Shown: in pieces, positions 44,001 to 55,037 of the stretch
Numbering within the stretch: position 1 is the first letter of the stretch
Layout of the letters: every line of letters starts with the position of its first letter
Origin: Axinella damicornis
Taxonomy: Eukaryota > Porifera > Demospongiae > Axinellida > Axinellidae
Assembly (NCBI GenBank): GCA_963931865.1
Contig: OZ007505.1
Span: 11,689,101-11,753,100 of the forward strand
Length of the DNA stretch: 64,000 nucleotides
Reading direction: 5' to 3'
Notes under the pieces: model-generated
Databases searched by the model: none
What the model saw: the letters and a program-made list of their open reading frames with translations, nothing else
Told to the model about the DNA's origin: nothing
Made by a program: the position numbers and the translations under genes

Positions 44001-47000
44001 GAACAGATGGAAGCTGAGGATATATACAACATCCGAGATGAGGTATTTGAGGCTGTAGGCACCAAGTTTGACTCCCGGCTGGCCACCCACTATGCCTTCA
44101 GTATTGCCAGTGCTCAAGAGGTATTCTGCTTATCATATTATATATTAGATGTTGTGGTATGTAGTTGCTATGTAATTGAGGTGAGCCTGAGTGTGATGTC
44201 CATCCCTGCAGCCATGTCTGTCTGCATGCCTTTGACTACCATATAGCTAACCATAATTACATCGACAGTAGAAAATCATAGGAGCATGAACTTGAGGCAG
44301 CAATGTGCACTACAATATAGGGCCTCGATCCGGAGCTAGAGTACCACAACCACTAGTTATCATGGCAGTTCCTATTCTTGCAGCTACATGGATTTTTCCA
44401 ATGGTATGCAAGGACATGGACTCCTCTGGTCAATGATCTGTGTTATCACAGCATATGACATGTCAGGCTGTCACACAGCGTATCACTTCAGGTAGCTATG
44501 CTCAAACCTAAGCATGATAACAAGCATGGAATGCATGACTTGTGCATGTGCATCTCTATAACTTCATCTCAATCACAGGTTATTCGCCAAGCTGGAGTGG
44601 GAAGTGTTGATACTGTATTGAAGTACTTCCGGGATGTAGTTGCACCAGAAATAAAGGCACGACAGGTGAAAGACACGACTGACAGACGGATGATTGTCGA
44701 CCTGGTGGAAGATGTGGCAACGCACATGCCCAGTGACAAGATATACCGAGTGAGTATCAAGAATATTGCTATGGATACAGGAATTTGAAACTTCTATTCT
44801 TTTAATGCACACAGCTGTTGCGCGTAGTGAACCCTGGGATCAGATACAGCCCCAACAAGGATGACAGCAGAAGAATCGCTGGAGTAGCCATCATCCTGAA
44901 GGAGTTTCTTGATCTCCTGGACAAGCTCGGCATTGAGCATGAATCAGAGAAGGCAATTAGGAAGTACCACCGAGGGAAGAAAGACCATGTCACCAGCAGC
45001 AAGCAGTACTTCCTGGGCACAAAGGCGAGGCTGGACTTCATCAGCAGGCGACAAGGAGGAGATGTGAGGTGCAGTTCATGCATTTGCATTCCAAGGAGGC
45101 AGTTTCCAGACAGAGTCCTGGAATTAATGAGTGGAGGTATGAATTGCTACCAATTATAAAAAAAAAATACTTCCTTTTTTTTTTTTACAGGTCACGAACA
45201 CACTAGCTAACACATACATAATTATGTTAGCCAGACCAACTCATCTGGAATACATCATTCGCCACAGTACATTATCTAACCCTGGTCATACATGTTGCGC
45301 AATCCAACCACTTCAAATGTAACTATTAATCCTATGCCTGTTGTTTGAATAATGACTTACTCTGTACGTTATCAGTATGCATGAATGATGGTGCACAAAA
45401 CCAAGGAGGTACCCAGGACGTCACAACAGATGGAACAAAGGAAGTTGAGTCGGAGAAAGAAGAGGAAAGTGCAGATGAGATGGATGAAAATCCTGTGCAG
45501 AATGTGACAGAACAGTACTCAGAGGTGGAGATGGAGTTTAACGACTGTGAGTGTCATTTGCTGTACAAGCCTGAAATCACTCAAATCTGTTTAACATTGA
45601 ATTTACTGTAGCCATGGTTATGTAGAACTCCCATGGCTTCAGCAGTCCCTAAAGCTAGCTACATCATGTGATTATATTATACTTCTAGTTGTCACAGTTA
45701 GCCAACATAATGTGTTTTAGAACATGTGGTTATAAACAGCGTTATTAACAGACTGAAGTTATCCCAACCATCTAGCTACTGCAAATGACCACGAGGGGCA
45801 TGTGACTCAAGATTTGCAGAAGCAAACAAAGAAAAGAAAGAAGAGGAAAAGGACTGGTAAGCCTTGTCCACATGGTTCGCCATGTAATGAACCCTTGAGT
45901 GTGTGGAAAACCAGCTATGCTATAGGTAGCTACTCTGGCTGTTTTTCTCAGTTTCACAGAGGAGTGATGATTTTGAGCTTCCTCCACTGACAACACCTCC
46001 TAAACGTAGCCGTCTTTGCAGATTAGGAATTTCACCACCAAAGTACAGGTATGTAAATGTCAATTCTGGCACAATATTCACTATTACATTTGCAGTGTTT
46101 CTCCACTGCACTAAAAGGTTCCTACACAGCCATGGTGTTAAGCACAATCCTTTCACAAGCCCAGTGAAGAGGATCGGCATACCCGAATCTATGGAACGTG
46201 AAACGAAATGAAACGAAACGAAACGAAACGAAATGGAACGGAATAAGGACCGAGCACGCACGTGCACGAATAAGTAGCTACGTACGTGTAGCTAGCTTAG
46301 TAGCTAGCTAGCTAGCTCTAGTACAGCTAGCTGTGAGAGGGTGCTTTTGCTTTCGAAGATAAGACTGTGGTGAGAGCCCCTCGAAGGAGTGTGCAGCGGT
46401 GTGATTTTCTTGGGGACATGCCACCGGGAGCTGTGAGAGAGCTCTTATTTTCGAAGTGACAAGACTTCTGTGGTACCTGTGCAAGCCCAAAAGACTTACA
46501 TGTACCTCGAACGGGTGTGCAGCGGTGTTGTATTCTTTGGGGACATCCTACCGGCCTGTCATGTCGAGAAAGTTAAGACTGCTCTTGACAGTGACTTTTG
46601 GTGCAGCTATACAGTCATGATTGCCCCCTCCGGAGCTCCCTCTAGATGTGTTGCACGTATGTGACCAAAAGAGTGGCCAGAGGAATCTGATGGTTCGCTC
46701 CAGGGTGATGGTGATGGGAGAATGTTGTCATGTCTGGGGTGCCCATGCCTCGGCGTATTCACTGCATGGTCCTCATGACATGATAGCTAGCTATAGCTTA
46801 CAGCCCATTGGATGAGACATGACATGATGTGATGTGTGCTTGTGTTGCATTATGTGTTTGCTGTTGAATGAGCTCTAGCTACATGTCAGGCGTGAAACAG
46901 CGGAAGTGGGCGTGGCCAATATGCATAAAGCCGGGTACCTCCAGCTCCATGGACAATACGCTACCCAGACTACTGTCCATGGAGCTAATAGGTAATAATA

Positions 47001-48434
47001 GCGGTGATTCCCTCCGTGTGTAGGTCGTCTCGCGCCTTGTTTTAGAGTGTTACAGTGCACATAGCTATTATCAAGCTACACAGACGTGATGAGGTAGCTA
47101 GCTACGGCTGCTTCTATCAAACTGCAAGGTATAGGCCTACTTAGTCACCTGGCCGGCCTCGTTCAGAGCTTCCTGCCCCTACAGTGAAAGCTCGGAACTG
47201 CTGCACGCTGACCGCAACACAAATGATCCCATCTATGAGCTAACTAGCTTCGCACACACAGCTTGTAGCTAGCTGTACAGGAAGCGCATGTGCGTTACTG
47301 CTACATGTACTCCATTCCATTCCGTTTTGTTTCGTTTCACGTTCCATAGATTCGGGTATGCCAAGAGGATCACCTTTGGTCGCCGTACTGATCCCAAGCT
47401 TCGTGTTCTCCACAAAAACAGTGAAGGTATTCTTCCGCTTTGTTGTACTGAAACGGATATGTAGCTAAATGATGATATTCACTTCACTTACTACTATTTC
47501 TGGCATAACCAACCATCCTGTTGGTAAACTTCCATCATTTCTATGCTATATATAGGTAGTGCTCACAAGCCTGCACAAGATACTTCAGCTACTGAGCTAA
47601 GTTATGAGTCCAAAAAACAAAAGAAGAGCAGAATGAAGAGAAAACGGACAGGTGAGCTCAGGCAATTTTGCTTACCCATTATCCTGCATGCATGTTGGCT
47701 CCTACCCATGAGGAGGGAAGGGGGTCTTATGCTGCCAAAGTCAATTAGCTATTATAATGTAATTTGTGTTTTCCAGTTGAGCTTCCTGCACTGACAACAC
47801 CTCCAAAACGAACCGAACTTCAAAGGCTAGCAATCTCCCCCCTTAAGTACAGGTAAATGGTAACGTTATAGTGATGTTTGCTGTACTATATAGAATACCC
47901 GATATTATACTTTCCGTCTATATTTTATAAGGCACCTACACAACCGGCCTGCTGTTAAGTGCAACCCTTTTACCAGCCCAGTGAAGAGGATCCTCTTCCA
48001 CCATCCTACGTACCCGAAGCTTCATTTCACTCACGGGAACAGTGAAGGTAGCTAGCTATAACTTTAATTATTAGTACAGCGTCAATGTTACATAAAATCT
48101 TGTAATATCCACAGGTTATTTGAGGAGACTGTTGGGTTCTCAGCACAGGCACTCTAGATCTCAGCACAGGCATACAGGTTATACTGCACGCAAACATGAC
48201 AACTGCACAATAACATGACTGAGGAGTTAAAACATTATTGATACATCTTTCACAGGTCATCAACAGCCAGAACCATCAAAGTCAACTTGTGAGCTTAAAA
48301 TGTGCAGTTATCCAAGAGCACAAACTTGGGTGCAGTGCACAAAGTGCGAGGGTTGGAGGCACTGTGTGTGTGCAGGAACAACACTAAATGTAGCAAGGAA
48401 GAAGACAACATACAATTGTGCATCCTGTACGTAA
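41002..48434 (+). CDS. P-loop ATPase with C-terminal PHD-like finger (16 exons), exon 11 interrupted
   Basis: Exons: 41002-41207, 42109-42249, 42311-42645, 43255-43627, 43871-44120, 44579-44749, 44815-45136, 45376-45546, 45776-45856, 45952-46048, 46118-46175 continued at 47372-47426, 47556-47651, 47777-47852, 47932-48047, 48115-48177, 48256-48434. All have GT/AG borders; the lengths sum to 2790 nt, exactly 930 codons with stop. Visible: a basic N terminus with SYKGYLVRV and YLPWY; Walker A GPASGGKT at about 253-260; VYDDP at 297-301 as Walker B candidate; an acidic stretch near 610-655; two lysine/arginine-rich nuclear-signal-like blocks; and a C4HC3 finger (C882, C887, C898, C901, H906, C909, C925, C928) with WVQC and GWRHC. 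I know this ATPase type only as an uncharacterised, expanded invertebrate family possibly related to DUF927. Role unknown; nuclear, chromatin or mobile-DNA work is inference. Exon 11 carries a 1187-bp transposon. Confidence 0.85.
41314..41556. mobile_element. TA-flanked MITE in ATPase intron 1, 243 bp
   Basis: Inverted ends AGGTAGGGCGGGGTAATTCG and its complement are flanked by TA (41312-41313 and 41557-41558). The left arm repeats GGTAATTCGGGCCACG three times, the right arm carries two diverged units. A Tc1/mariner-like affiliation is suggested by the TA duplication only. Confidence 0.85.
41560..41688 (+). pseudogene. Partial duplicate of ATPase exon 1 in intron 1
   Basis: Matches 40971-41098 with few differences, offset about 590, including the start codon context GGAATGCCAAGAAG (second ATG at 41592). 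It ends before the exon 1 splice donor and runs into unrelated sequence with a premature end, so it cannot replace exon 1 as it stands. Confidence 0.88.
41689..42108. other. Rest of ATPase intron 1, nothing recognised
   Basis: AT-rich intronic sequence ending with TTGTACAG before exon 2. No repeat with defined ends is visible. Confidence 0.5.
42646..43254. other. ATPase intron 3
   Basis: Begins GTGAGG and ends CTCTGCAG. It contains a solo AGTCTCGTTCCCAGACC phrase at about 42802, a diverged MITE end. No gene is seen inside. Confidence 0.6.
45776..48047 (+). repeat. Tandemly duplicated exon triplet in the ATPase gene
   Basis: Exons 9-11 and exons 12-14 encode parallel sequences: a lysine/arginine block ending KRKRT, then LTTPPKR...ISPxKYR, then NPFTSPVKRI ending NSE. 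Exon phases and lengths match (81/96, 97/76, 113/116 nt), so a three-exon unit was duplicated in frame. Confidence 0.88.
46176..47362. mobile_element. 1187-bp MULE-type DNA transposon in ATPase exon 11
   Basis: The ends GGCATACCCGAATCTATGGA and the complement form inverted repeats of about 35 bp that continue into AACGAAA-type iterations (ACGAAACGAAACG at left, TTTTGTTTCGTTTCACG at right). The perfect 9-bp duplication AAGAGGATC lies at 46167-46175 and 47363-47371. Internal segments include GTGTGCAGCGGTGT twice (about 46390 and 46508), GCTAGC-rich stretches and a CTCCATGGACAATACG hairpin near 46950-46990. No transposase frame is recognisable, so it is non-autonomous. Duplication length suggests the MULE superfamily. 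Confidence 0.93.
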
Positions 48435-48879
48435 CTGTAGAAACTGAAGACTGAATTTTGAGTTGCCGTATCTTAATTATGTTTGTTGTTTACCATTGAA
48501 GTTGCCATAAGTATATACACCCCATGGCATATTATATATCGCCATAGCACAGTCATGATCATGCTGGTATATCAAACGTGATGTGAACATGCCCACATTA
48601 GTTGGCGCTATATAAATGGACATATTACATTTCATTTGAGTAAAGCAATTGCAAGGCAAAATTTCTATCTATACACATAAACCTTTTGAGCATGAGAATT
48701 TATCAGCAAATAGTCAAGATAATTTTGTGAATGCTTTTTGCTTACCTGAGCATAATTATATATCTAACCTGAACATTGCATGCAAAGGGTGAACGAGAAC
48801 TGATGAAGATTGCGAACACCTTTTTATTCAAGTATTTCCAGTGAGTAAAGCATTGTGAATGTCTTTTTCATGGTCATGG
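48435..48879. other. Downstream of ATPase gene, AT-rich, nothing recognised
   Basis: No clear polyadenylation signal is visible. Weak resemblance to the following minisatellite (GTGAATG, GAGCAT, GAACATTGCATGC) begins at about 48690, suggesting decayed units. Confidence 0.4.
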
Positions 48880-49885
48880 ACTTTGTGAACATTTTTTCTT
48901 CACGTGAGTACAGATTTACTTTGAGCAAAGCAACATGAGCTCATGCACGTGCACATTGTGAACATTTTCTCTTCACGTGAGCATACATTCACATTGAGCA
49001 AAGCAACATGATAGTTTTTGCTAACTGTAAAGCAAGGAGCTCATGCACATTGTGAACATTTTTTCTTCACGTGAGCATAAATTCACATTGAGCAAAGCAA
49101 CATGACAGTTTTTGTTGAATGTAAAGCTAGGAGCTCATGCACATTGTGAACATTTTTTCTTCACGTGAGCATAAATTCACATTGAGCAAAGCAACATGAT
49201 AGTTTTTGTTGAATGTAAAGCTAGGAGCTCATGCACATTGTGAACATTTTTTCTTCACGTGAGCATAAATTCACATTGAGCAAAGCAACATGATAGTATT
49301 TGCTAACTGTAAAGCTAGGAGCTCATGCACATTGTGAACATTTTCTCTTCACGTGAGCATAAATTCACATTGAGCAAAGCAACATGATAGTTTTTGTTGA
49401 ATGTAAAGCTAGGAGTTCATGCACATTGTGAACATTTTCTCTTCACGTGAGCATAAATTCACATTGAGCAAAGCAACATGATAGTTTTTGTTGAATGTAA
49501 AGCTAGAAGTTCATGCACATTGTGAACATTTTCTCTTCACGTGAGCATAGATTCACATTGAGCAAAGCAACATGATAGTATTTGCTAACTGTAAAGCTAG
49601 GAGCTCATGCACATTGTGAACATTTTTTCTTCACGTGAGCATAAATTCACATTAATATTCAGCAAAGCAACATGATAGTTTTTGTTGAATGTAAGGCTAG
49701 GAGTTCATGCACATTGTGAACATTTTCTCTTTATGTGAGTATAAATTCACATTGAGCAAAGCAACAGGATAGTTTTTGCTGAATGCGAACTATGAGCTCG
49801 TGCACATTGTGAACAATTCACACTGAGCAAAGCAACATGATACTCTGATACTTTATGCTGAATGCAAAGGTATGAGCTCATGCAC
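48880..49885. repeat. 94-bp minisatellite, about ten units
   Basis: CACATTGTGAACATTTT recurs at 48952, 49046, 49140, 49234, 49328, 49422, 49516, 49610, 49710 and 49803. Each unit also has CTTCACGTGAGCATA, TTGAGCAAAGCAACATGATA and GTAAAGCTAGGAG. Two alternating subtypes differ by TTGTTGAATG versus TTGCTAACTG. The last units are degenerate. Confidence 0.95.
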
Positions 49886-50860
49886 ATTTGTCAAGGTAAC
49901 CCTAACTACTATAGAAAATCAAGTAGCTACTTGATTGCAATATTTAAAAGCCAGCAACATGAAATGATAACACTAATATCAGATCAATATCATGTGGAAG
50001 GGCCGCCAATGAGCCTGTGAGAGTTTTTACGCATACAATAGCCAGCATGGAGCCCGACTCCATTTCTTCACGTGAGGTATCACACAAGATCACATGCCAG
50101 TAGATTGCTTCTCAAATGTTGCATCCCATCAGTCTCGTTCCCAGACGATTTAGCGGGCTAGCGGGTGGATGTTTGAGCGAAGATATCCGGAGAACGGGAG
50201 CAGCAAAAAAAATACCGGACCTGCACCACAGGATTGGCCGTTCTCAGTGGATTCTTGAGATACCCACATGTGGGGGTGACAAATTATGACAACCCAAGCA
50301 TCCATCTAAATTATTTTTATGCTGTCATCCAGGGAGTTCTGATCACTTCTTTGCACCACTTGTTTTTGACATGCCCAAGGTGTCGTAGATGAGCCCATTG
50401 AACTTCGGTGTAAGTCAGTGAATTACTACAAGTGTTGTGTCGGCATGCTGTGGAAGAGTAGTGCAACAGATTGTCCATGATTCATGCCACCAGGCACACC
50501 AGCTAAGCATCAATAGCTTCACAGCCGTGTCACCTGTTGTGATGAAGTTGCTCTCAAACATATTGCCAAACATATAGAGAGTGGGTGTAAGGAGTGACGG
50601 CAGACTGAGTCCTCGTTAATTGTGGGACAGGTACTCAAGCAGCCACTGGATGCACCACCCACATCGTTGGAGAGGAGAGCTGCAGGGCACTCATACGCAA
50701 AATCTTACACCAGACTCAGAGTCGAATACATTCACTGTTCCACCTGGTGGCCGAGGTGGGCATGTAAGTTTCTTCAATTGGTTTTGGCAACCTGCAGTTA
50801 ATTACTGATTTACAATAATTATTCAGTCAATTAAGGTGGGTGTGGCTTTCTGTCTTTTGT
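49886..50860. other. Intergenic, no convincing gene
   Basis: Includes a solo AGTCTCGTTCCCAGACG MITE-like end at about 50132. An open frame at 50620-50808 ends near a GTAAGT, but has no recognisable partner exon. Confidence 0.4.
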
Positions 50861-50868
50861 GCACTGAT

Positions 50869-51489
50869 TAGTGCTGGGCGATACTAGAATTGCTTTGCAT
50901 ATCACGATACCATTCCCACTTATCATGATATAGTTGCTAAAATTACCAATAGACACTCAAATTTCAAAATACAACTTTCCATTTCCTATGTACAGATGAA
51001 CTGACAGCAGAAACTACTGACACAAAATGTTGACATTAGCAAGCATGCAGGTCTGGCTGTATTAACAACACAGCCCGCTGTGCTGAATATTCCCGGGCAA
51101 GCGCACACACCACCTAAGAAATGGAACCAAAGAGTCCCGTCTAGCTATGTAAATGAGTGTTTTTGGCTACTAGCTAGTATCTAGCTACTATCTAGCTAGC
51201 TTGAGCAACGCCTATAGGCATACATACCTTGCTTGAATCAGTGATCCGACCGTCATTGTGTTTCGAAAATCCCAAACTCCATCGCAGTCAACGATTCTCC
51301 TCTCAGACGCTCAGCAGGTATGGCCGGCCATTTTTTTCACGTGGCATGCGAGACTGACGCAGACTGCATAATGCCCCAGCACGGCGTGCGCAATGCCGCA
51401 ATATTCGCGGACTAGTGACGATAATTATACTAACGATATTTATAGGCTATCGATACTATCGTACGTATCGATACTATCGCCCAGCATTA
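50869..51489. mobile_element. hAT-type element, 621 bp, 8-bp TSD
   Basis: The ends TAGTGCTGGGCGATA and the complement TAATGCTGGGCGATAG are bordered by the perfect 8-bp duplication GCACTGAT (50861-50868 and 51490-51497). The subterminal right end carries iterated ATCGATACTATCG motifs. The interior encodes nothing recognisable. Confidence 0.92.
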
Positions 51490-51497
51490 GCACTGAT

Positions 51498-52937
51498 TAC
51501 AATGTATATAATATATGCAAGTTACATGTAACTACGTAGCTGCACATTCACAGACCTGTGAGGACAGCCATTTGTATTCCTTGTCTCTGAGGCTATAAAA
51601 ATTTATTTCGAAAAACAGATTGGATGAAGAGCCTGATTAGAACAGGTGTAATATTGATAGCAGTTTCTTTCATCATCCGAACAGTAAAGCTCTTGAGGGT
51701 GTGTATTTGTTCTTCTTCACCGTGATTGATTGGTTGATTAACGGCTGGAATTGTCGACCATTAACGGCTTGATAGATTCCAAGTATTTTCAGCGGGGTAC
51801 TTACCAGTGAGTGAAGATTACAAACAACCTATTGCTGTGTCCGCTGCCCTTTGCAGCTGTCAACTGCCCTCTGCAGTTCATTACCCCATGTGGTTCCCAC
51901 CGTTGCCATGTACCCCGTACCCCTTGGTTCCCTAACAGTGGTCCATGGGGAGTTAGTTCCCACTATCCGTAATTCACTCCCCCTCCCCCACCCTATCCTA
52001 TGCATTCAGTAACTGCCCTCTGCAGTCCTCCCCCCCCAACTGTCCTGCGCAGAGTACTTGCCTCCACACCTCCCTCCACACCACACCTCCCTCCACCATT
52101 TCGCACCTGACTGGCTCCCTGTTGACCTTAACCACCCGCACCCCTCTGACCGCCATACATATGCTGTGCTGTATATTCCTGGCCCCGTATTAAACCTACC
52201 CCCGCCCTTGTGCCCGCTTCCACTTGCCCTGTCCTCTGTACACCTGTCTTCCATGCCCGCCATATAACCGTACCTTCTTTCCAACCCTGACCTTTGCCCA
52301 GTCCTGGTACCCTGTGTGCTGCGTGCTGTCCCGTCCCTGTACACTGGCATCTCGTTGTTGAGCGCGGTACACCACAGCGATAGTTAACTAACCACCCCTG
52401 AGCCGATTAATATACAGCCCCCCCCACCACCTCCTGTCCCACTCGTGGTAACAGTCGAGGGGCCCACCTCCGCACCCGTCCCCACCCCCAATTGCCGCTG
52501 GACTTTTTGGTACACCGACTCGGCCACCGTTTCTGCCCACTCCATCCCCGGCCTGGGGTCCGCGCTGTCGGTATCGCCCCCCTCTTCCCACACCTCTGGC
52601 TGTTCCCTCTCCGCCATTCCCCGATGTTTCTTCTCCTCAACTTTTCTTCGACTCCTTCTCTCTTTCAAACAACTGTTTGAGGGCACGCTCCTTGCCAGCA
52701 ATTAAGTGGCAGCTGCTCCTGCCCGCCTAAAGTCGCAATTACGTTGACAATGTACGCATGCACCCCACCTGGCTCCACCCACCCCATGCAGCTGGCCCCT
52801 CCTTTCTTCAGCGTTAACTTAACTTAACTATCATTATACTGCCAGCTGTAGTGGTTTTTCAGAGGCAATTAGAAGCCCCAGTATATACTACAAGTGACTT
52901 CTGTGTACACTAATTTGTGCTGACAAGGGTGTATGTA
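51498..52937. other. GC/pyrimidine-rich region without a recognised gene
   Basis: 51830-52720 is strongly C-rich on the plus strand, with repeated CTGCCCTCTGCAG phrases. Both strands carry open frames of 60-115 codons because of low stop density. Minus-strand frames at 52006-52350 and 52384-52701 are glycine/arginine-rich and could be remnants of a mobile-element structural protein, but nothing identifies them. Confidence 0.35.
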
Positions 52938-52946
52938 GTCTCATGC

Positions 52947-53316
52947 TAGCCTCGTACCCAGTCCCACGCCCAGCTTTTCGTCGCTGCTTAGTACGGTAAA
53001 GCGGGGAGGGCCTGGTACATTTCCTCACGTGAGCATGACGTAATTGAAAAACCGCAAAATTTTCAGAACGAAGACGCTACGTTTTGCGTGTTATTCAGCC
53101 ATCTACACGTTCAACGCTCGGTGAGTGTGACAGTCGCCCCCCGCTAGCTAGATACGTGTGGTGTTTTACCTGGTACCTTCGCTCTTCTTGCTGTTCTGTG
53201 ACCCACTACGCCCACGTTAAACTTCCGGTCTCACGTGAGGAAATGTACCAGGCCCTCCCCGCTTTACCGTACTAAGCAGCGACGAAAAGCTGAGCGTGGG
53301 ACTGGGTACGAGGCTA
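52947..53316. mobile_element. MULE-type MITE, 370 bp, 9-bp TSD
   Basis: The ends TAGCCTCGTACCCAGTCCCA and the complement have inverted repeats of about 100 bp continuing through TTTTCGTCGCTGCTTAGTAC, GGAGGGCCTGGTACATTTCC and TCACGTGAG. The perfect 9-bp duplication GTCTCATGC lies at 52938-52946 and 53317-53325. Confidence 0.95.
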
Positions 53317-53325
53317 GTCTCATGC

Positions 53326-55037
53326 CACGTTGCGAGACTAGGGTGTACAGTAGTTAGATGGCTGGGTGTAGATGGCTGGGTCTATGTTTGTAACTTCCAA
53401 TTAGCAGGTTACGCTATATACACTGTGGTCAGCACCTTTCAACCTTGTAGGCACTGTAGTAGAAAAGAGAATTACTGATCCAATGTTAATGAACAAATAG
53501 ACAAACCTACAAAACAACAACAAAAAACAAAACAACATAGGTAAACGTGCACGTCATCTCATTCCCAGGCCTTCTCACCCCAGTGTTTGTCGCTAGTGTT
53601 TGCAGTATTGACAACTACAGTATAGTCTCGTGCCCAGCCCCGTCTACACGCGCCCCCGTGCCGCGGATAGGGTCTGAGTGAGATTTCTTGTCGATAACAC
53701 CTTTCCCATCTTGAATTTGAAGAGCGCATGTAATAACTAACTAAGAATACGCATGCGCAGTGTCTGTGCCTCGCGCACGCTCACAATCTGTAATAGTAGG
53801 CGTGGTTTCCTGTGGAAGTAAAACAAAGGTGCGAAGGTCAGTTCAGCGTGCGAAGTTTAGTTCGAAGTTGTGCAAAGTTGCTGAAGATGGCTAAGCGTTG
53901 CTAGGAAGAATACGAAGACGTTAGCGAGGTTCTATACCCTTCGACACTGTCAACGCTATATGTATGTACCATGGCCTAGACTTACTTGTCTCCGCTAAAC
54001 TCTCCTGGTATACATCGCTTCTTCGTCAATCTGTCAGACTCTCTCTCCTTTGCCTTACTCTCTTCTGAGGCAGTGTCCCTTTCCCCTTTATAGGTCGCTT
54101 CTTTCTCAACTCTGCATTTCGCATGCCCAGTACATGCATGTGGCTATTGGGACCACAGAAACCGCAGCGGTGCAACCGCCCCCTGCCCCGCACAATTAAA
54201 GTGTGATGGATATATATATATATATAGCTAAGGTGCTCGACAATTATTGTGGATTGAATCACCGATCGATCGAAGATCACAAACAGCTCAGTTTAAACAG
54301 TATGAGAACCTGTCAGCCATCTCCAACGAAAGACAACGGTTTTCGGCAATACCGGAATAACAAAGAAGTCTACCGCCCTTACGTTAGCAGCCGATGTTTG
54401 GGGGTTGGGGGATGTCGCTGACTAGGGGTAGCTACACAACACATGGTACAGAAAGGAGCGTTTATCTTAAGGTGGCACATACCCCTTTACGTTAAGGTGG
54501 CACATACACATGTACGGTACTACATGTACATGTACCTTAAGGGTGGTCAGAACTAATAAATTATTCATAAGGGGGGCGCGCGCGACTGGTTGCTATGGAC
54601 TGTATCTCGGTTAGAAAAGCATTTACAAACACGCAGCTTGCTGCAGCCTACTGTCCGTATGGACTACAGAACACAGAGAAAAGTTCATAACTGTATACCT
54701 TGCCCTCAGGCGGGACACTGGAGCAGCCAAATCCAGACCTATTTCTTGATAAAACTTCTCAACAAAGCGACTTGACACCTTTGCAACGTCGCCTACAGGG
54801 CTGTTTGCACGAAGGGGATCCAGTAACGTGGCGTTTTTCACTGTAGTCTAGTTCCCAGGCTCCGAATGCGCACTGGGAATAAGCGGAAGCAAGTGCTTTT
54901 GTATTTTTCTCATTCGTGTAGCGTATAATTCGGAAAAACTTCACGTTACGGTCAAGCCCACCTCCCCAGGATGACGAAGATTATACTGAAGTCCCATTCC
55001 GGTGAACACAGGTCAAGTTTTACTGAGTTATATTCTA
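53326..55037. other. Intergenic, scattered MITE ends, no convincing gene
   Basis: Solo phrases related to the TAGYCTCG ends occur at about 53557, 53623 and 54846. A TA tract lies at 54209-54225. GGTGGCACATAC is repeated at 54472 and 54496. A minus-strand frame at 54026-54280 contains HRCGFCG...SHMH but no family match is made. Confidence 0.4.

Noticed and set aside
44451..44570. Alternative extension of ATPase exon 6 upstream
   Set aside because: The acceptor at 44577-44578 gives the correct phase with exon 5, and the upstream sequence has no matching splice site.
45952..45962. Alternative acceptor after TTTCACAG for ATPase exon 10
   Set aside because: It would put a stop codon immediately in frame; the upstream CTCAG acceptor keeps the frame and parallels exon 13.
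51498..52937. Minus-strand glycine/arginine-rich frames as a retrotransposon gag
   Set aside because: No zinc knuckle, protease or long terminal repeats are visible; high GC alone explains the open frames.
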